Source: Pseudomonas nicosulfuronedens
GTDB lineage: Bacteria > Pseudomonadota > Gammaproteobacteria > Pseudomonadales > Pseudomonadaceae
Direction: 5' to 3'
DNA length: 64,000 nucleotides
Assembly: GCF_005877905.1 (NCBI RefSeq)
Contig: NZ_SWDV01000002.1
Span: 1 to 64,000, forward strand
Shown here: positions 55,725 through 63,918 of the stretch, one piece after another
Layout of the letters: every line of letters begins with the position of its first letter
Position numbering within the stretch: position 1 is the first letter of the stretch
The notes under the pieces: generated by a model
Databases searched by the model: none
Seen by the model: only the letters and a program-made list of their open reading frames with translations
Told to the model about the DNA's origin: nothing
Translations under genes and position numbers: made by a program

Positions 55725-55738
55725 TTGACCTGGCTCAA
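55725..55738 (-). promoter_or_regulatory. Candidate ANR (FNR-type) box upstream of oprG
   Basis: TTGACCTGGCTCAA: TTGA and TCAA half-sites with the correct six-base centre. A TACTAT -10 box lies at 55703-55698 on the minus strand, placing the site near -40.5, the class II activator position. Confidence 0.65.
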
Positions 55739-55789
55739 TAAAGACCCCAGACCGCAGAGGGTCAAGGCGTGCGGCAAAGCGCCGCACCA

Positions 55790-56308
55790 TTACTGGCCGG
55801 TGTACTCGTAGGGTTCGATGCTGCTGGCCTGCATCTGGTAGCCGGCCTCGGCAAGATCGCTTTCCATCGCCTTCACGCTCATCTTGCCGATGATCCAGAA
55901 GGGTTGATAAAGCTCGTCGACTTTTACGCCCTTGCCGCCTCGAACATAGACGATCTGGTTGGATGGCGGTGCTGGTACGTGGATGCAGGCGCCGTAATAG
56001 GGCACCAACAGGAAGTCGCGCACGGTCTGGCCGTCTTCCTCCACTTCCAGGGGCACGATGTAGCCCGGCATCTTCACTTCCTGGCCGTCCAACTGCGCTA
56101 CCACGGGTGCGTTGGGTATCTGCTGCTTCACTGCCGGGCCACTCTCCGAATTGAGTACATCGGAAAGCTTGGACATATCGTGCAGCGGCACCGGCGGCGG
56201 GGGCGGTGGGGCGCCCTCGGGGATCAGCTCGGGCCAGGTCAGCTCACGCGGCGCCGCCCAGACGGCGGCGCTGGTGGCGAGCAGCAGGAGGAACAGCAGA
56301 CGGCGCAT
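55790..56308 (-). CDS. DUF3299 exported protein of the zinc-limitation operon
   Basis: 172 residues from ATG 56308 (MRRLLFLLLLATSAAVWAAP), with a signal peptide cut near WAA. After a proline run (EGAPPPPPPVP) come KMPGYIVPLE, FLLVPYYGACIHVPAPPSNQ and VDELYQPFWIIGKMSV, the DUF3299 signature with one conserved Cys. The function is unknown; it is the last of four genes that run from zrgA at 58911. It resembles PAO1 PA4066. Confidence 0.85.
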   Translation of the reverse strand: MRRLLFLLLLATSAAVWAAPRELTWPELIPEGAPPPPPPVPLHDMSKLSDVLNSESGPAVKQQIPNAPVVAQLDGQEVKMPGYIVPLEVEEDGQTVRDFLLVPYYGACIHVPAPPSNQIVYVRGGKGVKVDELYQPFWIIGKMSVKAMESDLAEAGYQMQASSIEPYEYTGQ

Positions 56309-56347
56309 GGGACTTCTCTGTACGGGGATGGCTTGCACGGGGCTGGT

Positions 56348-57613
56348 TCAGAGCCGGATCGACAAGCCATCGGCGAGCGATTGCCGATAGGCACGCCACG
56401 CCGGCACACAGCCGATCAGCAGCGCGGCCAGGAGTATGCCGCCCAGCAGTGACCATTCATAGGCGCTGGGCAGCGCCAATGGCAGGAAGATACCGTAGTT
56501 CGCCTGCACGAAGGCCTGACTGCCGGCGATGCCCGCATAGAGCAGCCCGACGCCCAATGCCACGCCCGCCAGCGCCAGGGCGAAGGCCTCCGCCACCAGC
56601 AGGCTGAAGATGTGCCAGGGCCGCGCGCCCACCGAGCGCAGGATGGCCATCTCGCGGCGGCGCTCGTTGAGGCTGGTGAGGATCGCCGTGAGCATGCCGA
56701 TCAGGCCGGTCAGCACCACGAACAGCGAGACCACGAACAGCGCCTTTTCCGCCGTGCCCATCAGTCCCCATAGCTCCTGCAGCGCCACGCCCGGCAGGAT
56801 CGCCATCAGCGGCTCGCCGTCGTATTCGTTGATCTGCCGCTGCAGGGTGAAGGTCGCCACCTTGCTCTTCAGGCCCAGCAGGAAGGCGGTGATCGCCTTG
56901 GGTTGCAGATCCATGGTGCGCGCCTGGTCCTCGCTGACGCGGTCGGTGCCGCGTGCGGGGACGCCGTTCTTCCAGTCGACGTGCAGCGCCTCCATGCCCT
57001 GCAGCGAGATGTGCAGGGTGCGGTCCACCGGCGTACCGGTGCGCTTGAGGATGCCGACCACGGTGAAGGGTTTGTCGTCGTGCTGAACCAGGCTGATGGT
57101 GCTGACGCCGTGGGCGAGGACGATCTTGTCGCCGAGTTTGTAGTGCAGCGCTTCGGCGACTTCCGCACCCAGTACTACGTCGAAGAGGTCCTGGCCGAAC
57201 GGCCGGCCCTCGGCGAGTTCCAGCATCTGCCCGCGGCCAAAGCGGTAATGCTCGAAGTAGCCGGTGTCGGTCCCCATGACGCGGTAGCCACGGTGCGAGT
57301 CGCCCAGGGAAATCGGGATCGCCCACTTCACCAGCGGGCTGTGGGTCACCGTCTCGTAGCTTTCCCAGCGGATGTTGTTGGTGGCGTTGCCGATGCGGAA
57401 CACCGAGTAGAGCAACAGGTTCACCGAGCCCGAGCGGGCGCCGACGATCAGGTCGGTGCCGGAGATGGTGCTGGCGAAGCTGGCCTTGGCCTCGGTGCGT
57501 ACGCGCTCCACCGCCAGCAGCAGGCAGGCGGAGAGGGCGATGGCGAAGATGGTCAGCAGGGCGGTGAAGCGGCGGTTGGACAGGCTGGCGAGCGCCAGGC
57601 GCAACAGGTACAT
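56348..57613 (-). CDS. ABC transporter permease, MacB/FtsX type
   Basis: 421 residues from ATG 57613 (MYLLRLALASLSNRRFTALL). One N-terminal helix, a large periplasmic MacB-like domain (about 45-270) and three C-terminal helices (ALFVVSLFVVLTGLIGMLTA, then LLVAEAFALALAGVALGVGL and LLGGILLAALLIGCVPAW), with the cytoplasmic ERRREMAILRSVGARPWHIF loop that meets the ATPase. This is the FtsX-like extraction/mechanotransmission architecture rather than a classical importer. It lies two bases after the ATPase gene. Probable role in zinc-related envelope function. Confidence 0.88.
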   Translation of the reverse strand: MYLLRLALASLSNRRFTALLTIFAIALSACLLLAVERVRTEAKASFASTISGTDLIVGARSGSVNLLLYSVFRIGNATNNIRWESYETVTHSPLVKWAIPISLGDSHRGYRVMGTDTGYFEHYRFGRGQMLELAEGRPFGQDLFDVVLGAEVAEALHYKLGDKIVLAHGVSTISLVQHDDKPFTVVGILKRTGTPVDRTLHISLQGMEALHVDWKNGVPARGTDRVSEDQARTMDLQPKAITAFLLGLKSKVATFTLQRQINEYDGEPLMAILPGVALQELWGLMGTAEKALFVVSLFVVLTGLIGMLTAILTSLNERRREMAILRSVGARPWHIFSLLVAEAFALALAGVALGVGLLYAGIAGSQAFVQANYGIFLPLALPSAYEWSLLGGILLAALLIGCVPAWRAYRQSLADGLSIRL

Positions 57614-57615
57614 GC

Positions 57616-58323
57616 TCAGATTCCCGGAGCGCGGGCGGCGCGGTTGAGGTCGGCGAGGGAGACGCTGCGGTCGAACAGCGGCGCCAGACTCTGGTCGTGG
57701 CTGACGAACAGCAGGCTGGCACCGGCCTCGCGGCACTCGGCGAACAGCAGTTGGAGGAAGGCCTCGCGGGCGTCAGCGTCCAGTGCCGAGGTGGGTTCGT
57801 CGGCGATCACCAGTTCCGGCTGGCCGATCAGCGCGCGGGCCGCAGCGACCCGTTGCTGCTGGCCGATGGACAGGCTGTCGGCGCGGCGTTCGATCAGTGC
57901 CGCGTCACCCAGCCCCAGGTGTTTCAGCAATGCCTCGGCGGCCTTGGTCACACTGCCGTGGCGCAGGGTCGCTCGCTCGGCGCGACTGTGGGAGAAATGA
58001 CAGGGCAGCTCGACGTTCTCCCGCACCGAGAGGAACGGCAGCAGGTTGAACTGCTGGAAGATGTAGCCGGTGTGATCGACGCGATAGTGGTCGCGGCGTG
58101 CCGATTTCATCTGCGCGATGTCCTCGCCAAGCAGCTTCACGCTGCCGCGCTGGGGGCGCTGTACGCCGCCGAGCAGGCCGAGCAGGGTGGTCTTGCCGCT
58201 GCCGGACGGGCCCTTGAGGAACAGGGTTTCGCCAGCGGCCAGCGCGAAGGCGGGGATGTCCAGCAGCTCCGCCTGGCCAGGCCAGGCGAAGCCGAGGTTG
58301 TCGAGTTCGAGCAGTGCAGTCAT
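57616..58323 (-). CDS. ABC transporter ATP-binding protein, LolD/MacB type
   Basis: 235 residues, MTALLELDNLGFAWPGQAEL. Walker A GPSGSGKTT, Q-loop IFQQFNLLPFLSVRENVELP, a signature with Ile in place of the first Gly (LSIGQQQRVAAARAL), Walker B LVIADEPTSALD and the switch His in FVSHDQ. It energises the adjacent MacB/FtsX-like permease. Cotranscribed with zrgA (15 nt upstream). Confidence 0.92.
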   Translation of the reverse strand: MTALLELDNLGFAWPGQAELLDIPAFALAAGETLFLKGPSGSGKTTLLGLLGGVQRPQRGSVKLLGEDIAQMKSARRDHYRVDHTGYIFQQFNLLPFLSVRENVELPCHFSHSRAERATLRHGSVTKAAEALLKHLGLGDAALIERRADSLSIGQQQRVAAARALIGQPELVIADEPTSALDADAREAFLQLLFAECREAGASLLFVSHDQSLAPLFDRSVSLADLNRAARAPGI

Positions 58324-58338
58324 TTCAGCGCGTCGTGA

Positions 58339-58911
58339 TCAGAAGTTCAGGGTGGGGTTGGCGGCAGTCAATTCTGCACCTTGCTGGCCGCTCGGGCCGA
58401 TCAGTTGTACCTGAATCTTCTGGGTGGCCGGGAAACGCTTGAACAGCGGAGAGAAGTCGAGGCTGGCGAGGTCCTGCGGCTGGGCGCAAGTCAGCAGGTA
58501 GTGGGCGTCGATGTCGGCGTGATGATGGCCTTCGTGCTCGTCGTGGTCGCCATCCGCGTGGTCGTGATCCTCTTCAGCCTTGGGCGCATCGCCGAACAGC
58601 GGGCTGGACAGCTCCACCGATTGCACGCTGCACTTGGCCGAGGCGGGGAGGGCAAGCAGTTGCAGCGGCTGCTTGAGCTGGGCCTGCACGGCGACGACCG
58701 TGGCCTTGTCGGCGTCGCTGGTGGCGGCGTGCTCGAAGCCGACGAAGTTCATCGCCGGGCTGTCCATCTCCAGTTCCAGGGTCTTGCCGTCGAGGGCGAC
58801 GTTGAGCTGGGCGACGCCATGCTCGTGCTTGCCGAGGCTGCCGTGTTCATGTTCGTCGTGGGCTTGGGCGGCGAGGGGCAGCAGGGCGACAGCGAGCAGC
58901 AGGGGGCGCAT
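58339..58911 (-). CDS. ZrgA-like (DUF2796) periplasmic zinc-binding protein
   Basis: 190 residues, MRPLLLAVALLPLAAQAHDE, signal peptide to about residue 17, so the mature protein starts in His-rich sequence (HDEHEHGSLGKHEHG). A second His/Asp cluster (HDHADGDHDEHEGHHHADID) lies near 120-140. These features match ZrgA, a periplasmic zinc-binding component of a zinc acquisition system. It heads the four-gene operon to 55790, and a Zur box lies 28-42 nt upstream of the ATG. PAO1 PA4063 is the counterpart. Confidence 0.87.
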   Translation of the reverse strand: MRPLLLAVALLPLAAQAHDEHEHGSLGKHEHGVAQLNVALDGKTLELEMDSPAMNFVGFEHAATSDADKATVVAVQAQLKQPLQLLALPASAKCSVQSVELSSPLFGDAPKAEEDHDHADGDHDEHEGHHHADIDAHYLLTCAQPQDLASLDFSPLFKRFPATQKIQVQLIGPSGQQGAELTAANPTLNF

Positions 58912-58938
58912 GGGAGACTCCAGTCTGATGAATGATTT

Positions 58939-58953
58939 TGTTACGTTATAACA
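58939..58953 (-). promoter_or_regulatory. Zur-box candidate upstream of zrgA
   Basis: TGTTACGTTATAACA: TGTTA and TAACA inverted repeats with an AT-rich core, close to the Zur consensus GTTATAATATAAC. It sits directly before the operon encoding a His-rich zinc-binding protein. Confidence 0.78.
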
Positions 58954-59039
58954 GATGAAAAATTAAGGCCAGCTTAGCGTGTGTTTGGCGTAGCGCCGAT
59001 GCCGTGGGAGCATGCGCGAAACAGTGCGAGGAGAAGGCG

Positions 59040-59390
59040 ATGCTCAGAATCAAGGGCACCATCGGTGACTGGCCGGTGGACCTGACCGTGGAAATGGATG
59101 ACGCCGACTGGGCGAAGCTGGCGCAGAACCTGCCGAAGGCGGTGGTGGCGCCGGCCGCCCCGGCGGCGCCAGTGGCCGCCCCGGCTCCGGCAGACAGGCT
59201 GTGGCTGGCCGCGCAGGACCTGTTGCAGCGCAGTGGCAGCTGCGAAGGGCCGCAGTTGATGGACGAGCTGGAGGCGCTGGCCGGCAGTGCGGCGGCGGCG
59301 AAGGGATTGCTGGTGCGGCTGCGGCACAACCCGAAGGTGAAGATCGAGGTGCGCGAGGGCGTGCAGGTCTTCAACTGGATCGAGGAGTAG
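59040..59390 (+). CDS. Conserved hypothetical protein, 116 residues
   Basis: From ATG 59040 (MLRIKGTIGDWPVDLTVEMD), behind GGAGAAGG. An N-terminal module with acidic residues is joined by an Ala/Pro linker (APAAPAAPVAAPAPA, about 37-51) to a helical module (LWLAAQDLLQRSGSCEGPQL) that ends VKIEVREGVQVFNWIEE. No signal peptide or membrane segment. I do not recognise the family; the position matches PAO1 PA4062. Confidence 0.8.
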   Translation: MLRIKGTIGDWPVDLTVEMDDADWAKLAQNLPKAVVAPAAPAAPVAAPAPADRLWLAAQDLLQRSGSCEGPQLMDELEALAGSAAAAKGLLVRLRHNPKVKIEVREGVQVFNWIEE

Positions 59391-59400
59391 AAGCGATCTG

Positions 59401-59437
59401 GTAGGGCGAACAACGCGCCAGCGTTATCCGCCCTACG
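59401..59437. repeat. GTAGGGCGAA/TCCGCCCTAC dyad repeat
   Basis: GTAGGGCGAACAACGC ... GCGTTATCCGCCCTAC, a common Pseudomonas-type intergenic dyad distinct from the REP and GGATGGGTGG classes. Confidence 0.6.
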
Positions 59438-59457
59438 GTAACGCGTCGCCGGATATC

Positions 59458-59525
59458 TGTAGGAGCGAGCTTGCTCGCGAACAGCCCTGCAGCGGGGTTC
59501 GGTTCGCGAGCAAGCTCGCTCCTAC
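59458..59525. repeat. REP pair (REPIN-like), copy 4
   Basis: GTAGGAGCGAGCTTGCTCGC ... GCGAGCAAGCTCGCTCCTAC, between the hypothetical gene and the convergent cnoX. Confidence 0.9.
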
Positions 59526-59553
59526 ACGGTTATGCCTGCCAGCGGCGCGGCGG

Positions 59554-60423
59554 TCAGTACAGTACGTTCGCCAACTTGCGGCGGTAGGCGATCACCAGCG
59601 GGTGGTCGTTGCCCAGCAGGTCGAACACCTGCACCAGCGTCTTGCGCGGCAGGTCCTCGCCATAGCTGCGGTTGCGCACGAACAGCTTGAGCAGGGCGTC
59701 CAGCGCCGCCTCGTACTGCTGGCGGGCCAGTTGCTGGACGGCCAGCTGGTAGGTCGCCTCGTCGTCGTTGGCGTCGGCGGCCAGGCGGGTCTTCAGCGTG
59801 GCGGCGTCGGGCAGGTCGGCCGCCTGGCGCAGGAAGGTCAGCTGGGCCTTGGCGGCGGCCAGTGCCTGCTTGTGGTCGTCGCTCTTCACCGCCTCGAGCA
59901 CGGTCTCGGCTTCACCCAGCTCGCCGCGCTCGGCGAGGCAGCGGGCGTAGAGGATCAGCGCGGCGGCGTTGGTGTTGTCCTCGCCCAGCAGCGTCTTGAG
60001 TTGCGCCTCGGCTTCGGCGAAGCGGCCTTCGTTGAAGGCGGCCTGCGCCAGTTCCAGCGGATTGCCGGCAGCCGGGGCGGGCGGCTGCACGTGCTGTTCG
60101 AGCATCTGGCGGATTGCCGATTCGGGCTGTGCGCCGGCGAAGCCGTCCACCGGCTGGCCGTCCTTGAACAGCACCACGGTGGGCAGGCTGCGGATGCCGA
60201 AGCGCATCACGATGTCCTGCTCGACGTCGCAGTTGACCTTGGCCAGCAGCAGCTCGCCCTGGTAGGACTCGGTGATCTGCGCCAGCAGCGGCATCAGCGC
60301 CTTGCACGGGGCGCACCAGTCGGCCCAGAAGTCCACCAGGACCGGCTTGTGGAAGGAGTTCTCGATGACGACCTGATCGAAGTTGGCGATGCTGGCGTCG
60401 AAGATGTAGGGCGTATCGCTCAT
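59554..60423 (-). CDS. cnoX: Chaperedoxin CnoX (YbbN), thioredoxin-TPR protein
   Basis: 289 residues from ATG 60423 (MSDTPYIFDASIANFDQVVI). Residues 1-115 form a thioredoxin domain with a complete WCAPC active site (Cys37 and Cys40), unlike E. coli YbbN, which has SxxC. The rest is TPR-like helices (LAQAAFNEGRFAEAEAQLKT), closing in LLGNDHPLVIAYRRKLANVL. CnoX protects substrates from oxidative aggregation and passes them to GroEL or DnaK. The intact CxxC suggests it may also reduce disulfides. Confidence 0.9.
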   Translation of the reverse strand: MSDTPYIFDASIANFDQVVIENSFHKPVLVDFWADWCAPCKALMPLLAQITESYQGELLLAKVNCDVEQDIVMRFGIRSLPTVVLFKDGQPVDGFAGAQPESAIRQMLEQHVQPPAPAAGNPLELAQAAFNEGRFAEAEAQLKTLLGEDNTNAAALILYARCLAERGELGEAETVLEAVKSDDHKQALAAAKAQLTFLRQAADLPDAATLKTRLAADANDDEATYQLAVQQLARQQYEAALDALLKLFVRNRSYGEDLPRKTLVQVFDLLGNDHPLVIAYRRKLANVLY

Positions 60424-60539
60424 GGGGAATCTCGAATCGAGTGGGGCGATGAAGGTGATTGCCACTATAAGTGGGGGCGCTGCCTGACGGAAACAACCCG
60501 CGGTTGCTGCCCGGCAGGAAAAGGCGCTTGCCCGCAGGC

Positions 60540-60615
60540 TGGATGGGGCCTAGGCGAGCCCCATGCTGTTGGAGCGGCGAGTGATGGGTATCGCTTCGCT
60601 CCACACCATCCTGCG
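60540..60615. repeat. GTAGGATGGGTGGAGC repeat, degenerate copy 5
   Basis: GGATGGGGCCTAGGCGAGCC ... GATGGGTATCGCTTCGCTCC then ACACCATCCTGC; the left arm has diverged. Confidence 0.65.
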
Positions 60616-60629
60616 AATGCCAGTCCGGC

Positions 60630-61286
60630 TCAGTCTCGTTGCGCGTGATACAGGCTGACGTGGCGGAATTCGGCCGGCTCGGCCAGGTCCGGCCAGGTGC
60701 AGCCGTCGAGAATCCCCAGGCGCTGGTACAGCGGATGGCTGAAGTCGCGGACGCGCGAGTCGGCCACCAGGGCTTCGCGGCCACGGCCGAGGAATTCGTC
60801 CAGCAGCGGCAGGTTGGCGCGGTCGTAGAGCACGTCGGCAACGATGATCAGGTCAAAGCGGTCCTCTTCCTGGAAAAAGTCCGTCGAGTAGCTCAGCTCC
60901 ACGCCGTTCAGCTCGGCATTGGCGCGGCAGGCGTCCAGCGCCAGCGGGTCGAGGTCGCAGGCCACCACTTCGGCAGCGCCGGCCTTGGCCGCGGCGATGG
61001 CGGCTATTCCGGAGCCCGCGCCGAAATCCAGCACGCGCTTGCCGCGTACCCATTCGGGCTTTTCCGCCAGCCAATGCGCCAGCACCAGCCCGCTGGACCA
61101 GCAGAAGCACCAGTAGGGCGGCTCTTCGAGGATGCGCCGGGTTTCGTCGGGGCTGAACTCGCGGTCCATGTTCTGCGCGTCGATCAGCCAGAGGCGGATG
61201 TCGGTGCCGGGCAATGTTTCAGCGGACAGGCGTGCGTCGCCGAGCAGTTCGCCCAGGGCGTTCTGCAGGGAAAGCGGCGGTGTCAC
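60630..61286 (-). CDS. Class I SAM-dependent methyltransferase, possibly protein-lysine type
   Basis: 218 residues, [23 protein letters not shown]-binding motif [20 protein letters not shown], acidic loop [20 protein letters not shown], and [16 protein letters not shown] (DVLY-type post-II motif). These are typical of the METTL/ETFB-lysine methyltransferase group (PrmA-like), but the target is unknown. It overlaps the lipoprotein gene end by 4 nt (61283-61286), so it is cotranscribed with it. Confidence 0.82.
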   Translation of the reverse strand: MTPPLSLQNALGELLGDARLSAETLPGTDIRLWLIDAQNMDREFSPDETRRILEEPPYWCFCWSSGLVLAHWLAEKPEWVRGKRVLDFGAGSGIAAIAAAKAGAAEVVACDLDPLALDACRANAELNGVELSYSTDFFQEEDRFDLIIVADVLYDRANLPLLDEFLGRGREALVADSRVRDFSHPLYQRLGILDGCTWPDLAEPAEFRHVSLYHAQRD

Positions 61287-61738
61287 GGCGCGCGCTCCAG
61301 GCGCAGTTCACCGAGGGCACGGGTTTCCGGCTGGGTGATGCGCACCGGCGGCAGGCGCCAGGCCAGCTGGCCGGACTGCGAGACGCGGCCGTGCAGTTCG
61401 ACGCGGGCGCCGGCCGGGAAGGATTGCGGGTTGAATACCACGCGGAACGGCAGCGCCTGACCGGTGGCGATCATCTTCTCGCTGGAGAGCAGTTGCTGCG
61501 GGCGGTCGCGCTGGTCGATCACCAGCAGCGCCAGCTCCACTTCGCTGCCGGCCGGCAGGAAGCCCTGGGAGCTGCTGAGCTGGCCGCTGAGGGCGCGCAG
61601 GTTGGCCGGCACGGGCTCGTCCAGCGGGGAAGAGGGCTTTTTCGTGACGGCGACCGGCTGGGTGACCGGCGCGGGTTTCTCGCTGGCGCAGGCGGCCAGC
61701 AGGACGGTAAGGGACAGGCAGAGCAGGCGGGCGAACAT
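61283..61738 (-). CDS. YbaY-family outer-membrane lipoprotein
   Basis: 151 residues from ATG 61738 ([20 protein letters not shown]), chosen because GGAG lies just before it; an ATG at 61750 is also in frame. The lipobox LLAAC gives Cys17 as lipid anchor; residues after it (ASEKPAP) lack Asp at +2, so outer-membrane sorting is expected. The mature part ([38 protein letters not shown]) matches the YbaY/YscW-like fold of unknown role. Transcribed toward the methyltransferase gene. Confidence 0.85.
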   Translation of the reverse strand: MFARLLCLSLTVLLAACASEKPAPVTQPVAVTKKPSSPLDEPVPANLRALSGQLSSSQGFLPAGSEVELALLVIDQRDRPQQLLSSEKMIATGQALPFRVVFNPQSFPAGARVELHGRVSQSGQLAWRLPPVRITQPETRALGELRLERAP

Positions 61739-61887
61739 GGCGGGCTCCATCGCAACAGATTCCAGGCGGGCGCCTGTATAGCCTAATGCCTGCGGCCTGT
61801 CTCGTGGGAGCGGGGTTTATTCGGCCAGTCGATGCGCTACCATGAGCCTCTTACCTATTCCTCCGACAAGACTGCCCAAGACTCGCC

Positions 61888-62352
61888 ATGCATTGTCCTT
61901 TCTGCGGCGCCCACGACACCAAAGTCATCGATTCGCGCCTGGTCGCCGAGGGCGACCAGGTCCGCCGGCGCCGCGAGTGCCTGGCCTGCGGCGAGCGTTT
62001 CACCACCTTCGAGACCGCCGAACTGGTCATGCCGCGCCTGATCAAGCAGGACGGCAGCCGCCAGCCCTTCGACGAGGACAAGCTGCGCGCCGGCATGCAG
62101 CGCGCGCTGGAGAAGCGCCCGGTGAGCATCGAGCGGCTGGAAGAGGCGATGGCGCATATCAAGCACAAGCTGCGCGCCACCGGCGAGCGCGAGATCAAGT
62201 CGCGGGTGCTGGGCGAGCTGGTGATGGCCGAGTTGCAGAAGCTCGACGAAGTCGCCTACATCCGTTTCGCCTCGGTCTATCGCCGCTTCCAGGACCTCAA
62301 CGAATTCCGCGAGGAAATCGAGCGCCTGGCCCGCGAACCGTCGAAGGAATGA
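61888..62352 (+). CDS. nrdR: Transcriptional repressor NrdR
   Basis: 154 residues, [21 protein letters not shown] zinc ribbon (Cys3, Cys6, Cys31, Cys34) is followed by an ATP-cone ([20 protein letters not shown] onward). NrdR senses the ATP/dATP balance and represses ribonucleotide reductase operons through NrdR boxes. Its place directly before ribD (ATGA overlap at 62349) is conserved in many gammaproteobacteria. No strong Shine-Dalgarno is visible before the ATG. Confidence 0.97.
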   Translation: MHCPFCGAHDTKVIDSRLVAEGDQVRRRRECLACGERFTTFETAELVMPRLIKQDGSRQPFDEDKLRAGMQRALEKRPVSIERLEEAMAHIKHKLRATGEREIKSRVLGELVMAELQKLDEVAYIRFASVYRRFQDLNEFREEIERLAREPSKE

Positions 62353-63467
62353 GTGCCATGGACCCCATGGAAAGCCTGGACGAACTCTGGATGGCCCGCG
62401 CCATCGAGCTGGCCCGCAAGGGCTGGTACACGACCCATCCCAATCCGCGCGTCGGCTGCGTCATCGTCCGCGATGGCGAGGTAGTCGGTGAAGGCTGGCA
62501 CGTGCGCGCCGGCGAGCCCCATGCGGAAGTCCACGCCCTGCGCCAGGCTGGCGACAAGGCCCGTGGTGCCACCGCCTACGTCACCCTGGAGCCCTGCAGC
62601 CACTTCGGTCGCACGCCGCCGTGCGCCGATGCACTGATCGGTGCCGGCCTCGCTCGCGTCGTCGCGGCCATGCAGGACCCGAACCCGCAGGTTGCCGGCA
62701 GTGGCATGCGGCGCATCGCCGAAGCCGGCATCGACGTGCGCTCCGGTGTGCTGGAAAACGAAGCCCGCGCATTGAACCAGGGCTTCCTCAAGCGCATGGA
62801 AACCGGTTTACCGTTTGTCCGCGTGAAGCTGGCGATGAGCCTGGATGGCCGTACCGCCATGGCCAGCGGCGAGAGCCAGTGGATCACCGGCCCGGCCGCG
62901 CGCCGCGCCGTGCAGCGCTTGCGTGCGCAATCCAGTGTGGTGCTGTCCGGCGCCGATACCGTGATGACCGATGACGCCCGCCTGACCGTGCGCCCGGACG
63001 AGCTGGGCCTGGATGCCGACCAGACCGAACTGGCCTCCCGGCGCCAGCCGATGCGCGTGCTGATCGATGGACGCCTGCGCGTGCCGTTGACCGCGACCTT
63101 CTTCCAGGCCGGCCCCGCGCTGGTGGTGAGCACCCAGGACGACCCGAACTACGCCGTGGTCGGCCACGAACTGCTGAACCTCGCCGGCCTCGATGGCCAG
63201 GTCGACCTGCTGGCGCTGCTGAGCGAGCTCGGCCGCCGTGGCGTCAACGAGGTGCTGGTGGAGGCCGGCCCGCGCCTGGCCGGTGCCTTCGCCCGCCTCG
63301 GTCTGGTGGACGAGTACAGCATCTTCATGGCGCCCAAGCTGCTCGGCTCTTCCGCACGCCCCTTGCTGGAGCTGCCGCTGGAGCGCATGAGCGAATCCCG
63401 TGAGCTGAAGATCGTCGATATCCGCGCTGTGGGTGACGACTGGCTGGTCACCGCCAGGCCCGTCTGA
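62349..63467 (+). CDS. ribD: Bifunctional riboflavin deaminase/reductase RibD
   Basis: 372 residues from ATG 62349 ([20 protein letters not shown]), overlapping the nrdR stop by ATGA. The N-terminal zinc deaminase domain ([11 protein letters not shown] ... [18 protein letters not shown]) and the C-terminal reductase domain ([20 protein letters not shown] ... [11 protein letters not shown]) are complete. It catalyses the second and third steps of riboflavin synthesis. It lies upstream of the FMN riboswitch, so it escapes control by that element and follows nrdR expression. Confidence 0.96.
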   Translation: MSAMDPMESLDELWMARAIELARKGWYTTHPNPRVGCVIVRDGEVVGEGWHVRAGEPHAEVHALRQAGDKARGATAYVTLEPCSHFGRTPPCADALIGAGLARVVAAMQDPNPQVAGSGMRRIAEAGIDVRSGVLENEARALNQGFLKRMETGLPFVRVKLAMSLDGRTAMASGESQWITGPAARRAVQRLRAQSSVVLSGADTVMTDDARLTVRPDELGLDADQTELASRRQPMRVLIDGRLRVPLTATFFQAGPALVVSTQDDPNYAVVGHELLNLAGLDGQVDLLALLSELGRRGVNEVLVEAGPRLAGAFARLGLVDEYSIFMAPKLLGSSARPLLELPLERMSESRELKIVDIRAVGDDWLVTARPV

Positions 63468-63591
63468 TTCCGCCTTTCCCGGCTTGCCGCTGAGCCCGCG
63501 AGGAGCGCTCGGGGTCAAGCCGAAACTTCCGACTCGCGGCCACCTGTGGTAAAACGCCACACGCGGTCGACGCTGTAACGACCGCGATTGA

Positions 63592-63752
63592 CGTTCTCAG
63601 GGCGGGGTGCAAGTCCCCACCGGCGGTAATGGCGCGCAATGCGTCTAGCCCGCGAGCGCTTGTCCAGACCGGTTCGCCGGATGGGCAAGGTCAGCAGACC
63701 CGGTGTGATTCCGGGGCCGACGGTCATAGTCCGGATGAAGAGAGAACGGGAT
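63592..63752 (+). promoter_or_regulatory. FMN riboswitch (RFN element)
   Basis: Contains the RFN core: CGTTCTCAGGGCGGGGTGCA, AGTCCCCACCGGCGGTAA, CCGGTGTGATTCCGGGGCCG, CGGTCATAGTCCGGATGAAG and the closing AGAGAACG. Downstream, a hairpin CCTGTTTTT-taacg-AAAAACAGG (63807-63829) with a T run is the likely expression platform. It controls ribC and what follows, not ribD. Confidence 0.95.
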
Positions 63753-63840
63753 GAGCCATCGGAGCGTGCCTGCACGCGTCCGAGAAGTCCCTTCGATCCG
63801 ATACGCCCTGTTTTTTAACGAAAAACAGGAGTTCGCTTGT

Positions 63841-63918
63841 ATGCACCATTGCGTTACTTCGCCGGCATGCCAGCCAACCGCTCTTACCGTGCGGGAGGCC
63901 TCATGTTCACCGGCATAA
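63841..63918 (+). CDS. Upstream small ORF overlapping the ribC start
   Basis: 25 codons (MHHCVTSPACQPTALTVREA then SCSPA), with AGGAG at 63827-63831, nine bases before the ATG and partly inside the riboswitch expression hairpin. Its TAA lies 13 nt beyond the ribC ATG, in another frame. It could couple ribC translation to the riboswitch, or be chance; no homology is claimed. Confidence 0.4.
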   Translation: MHHCVTSPACQPTALTVREASCSPA

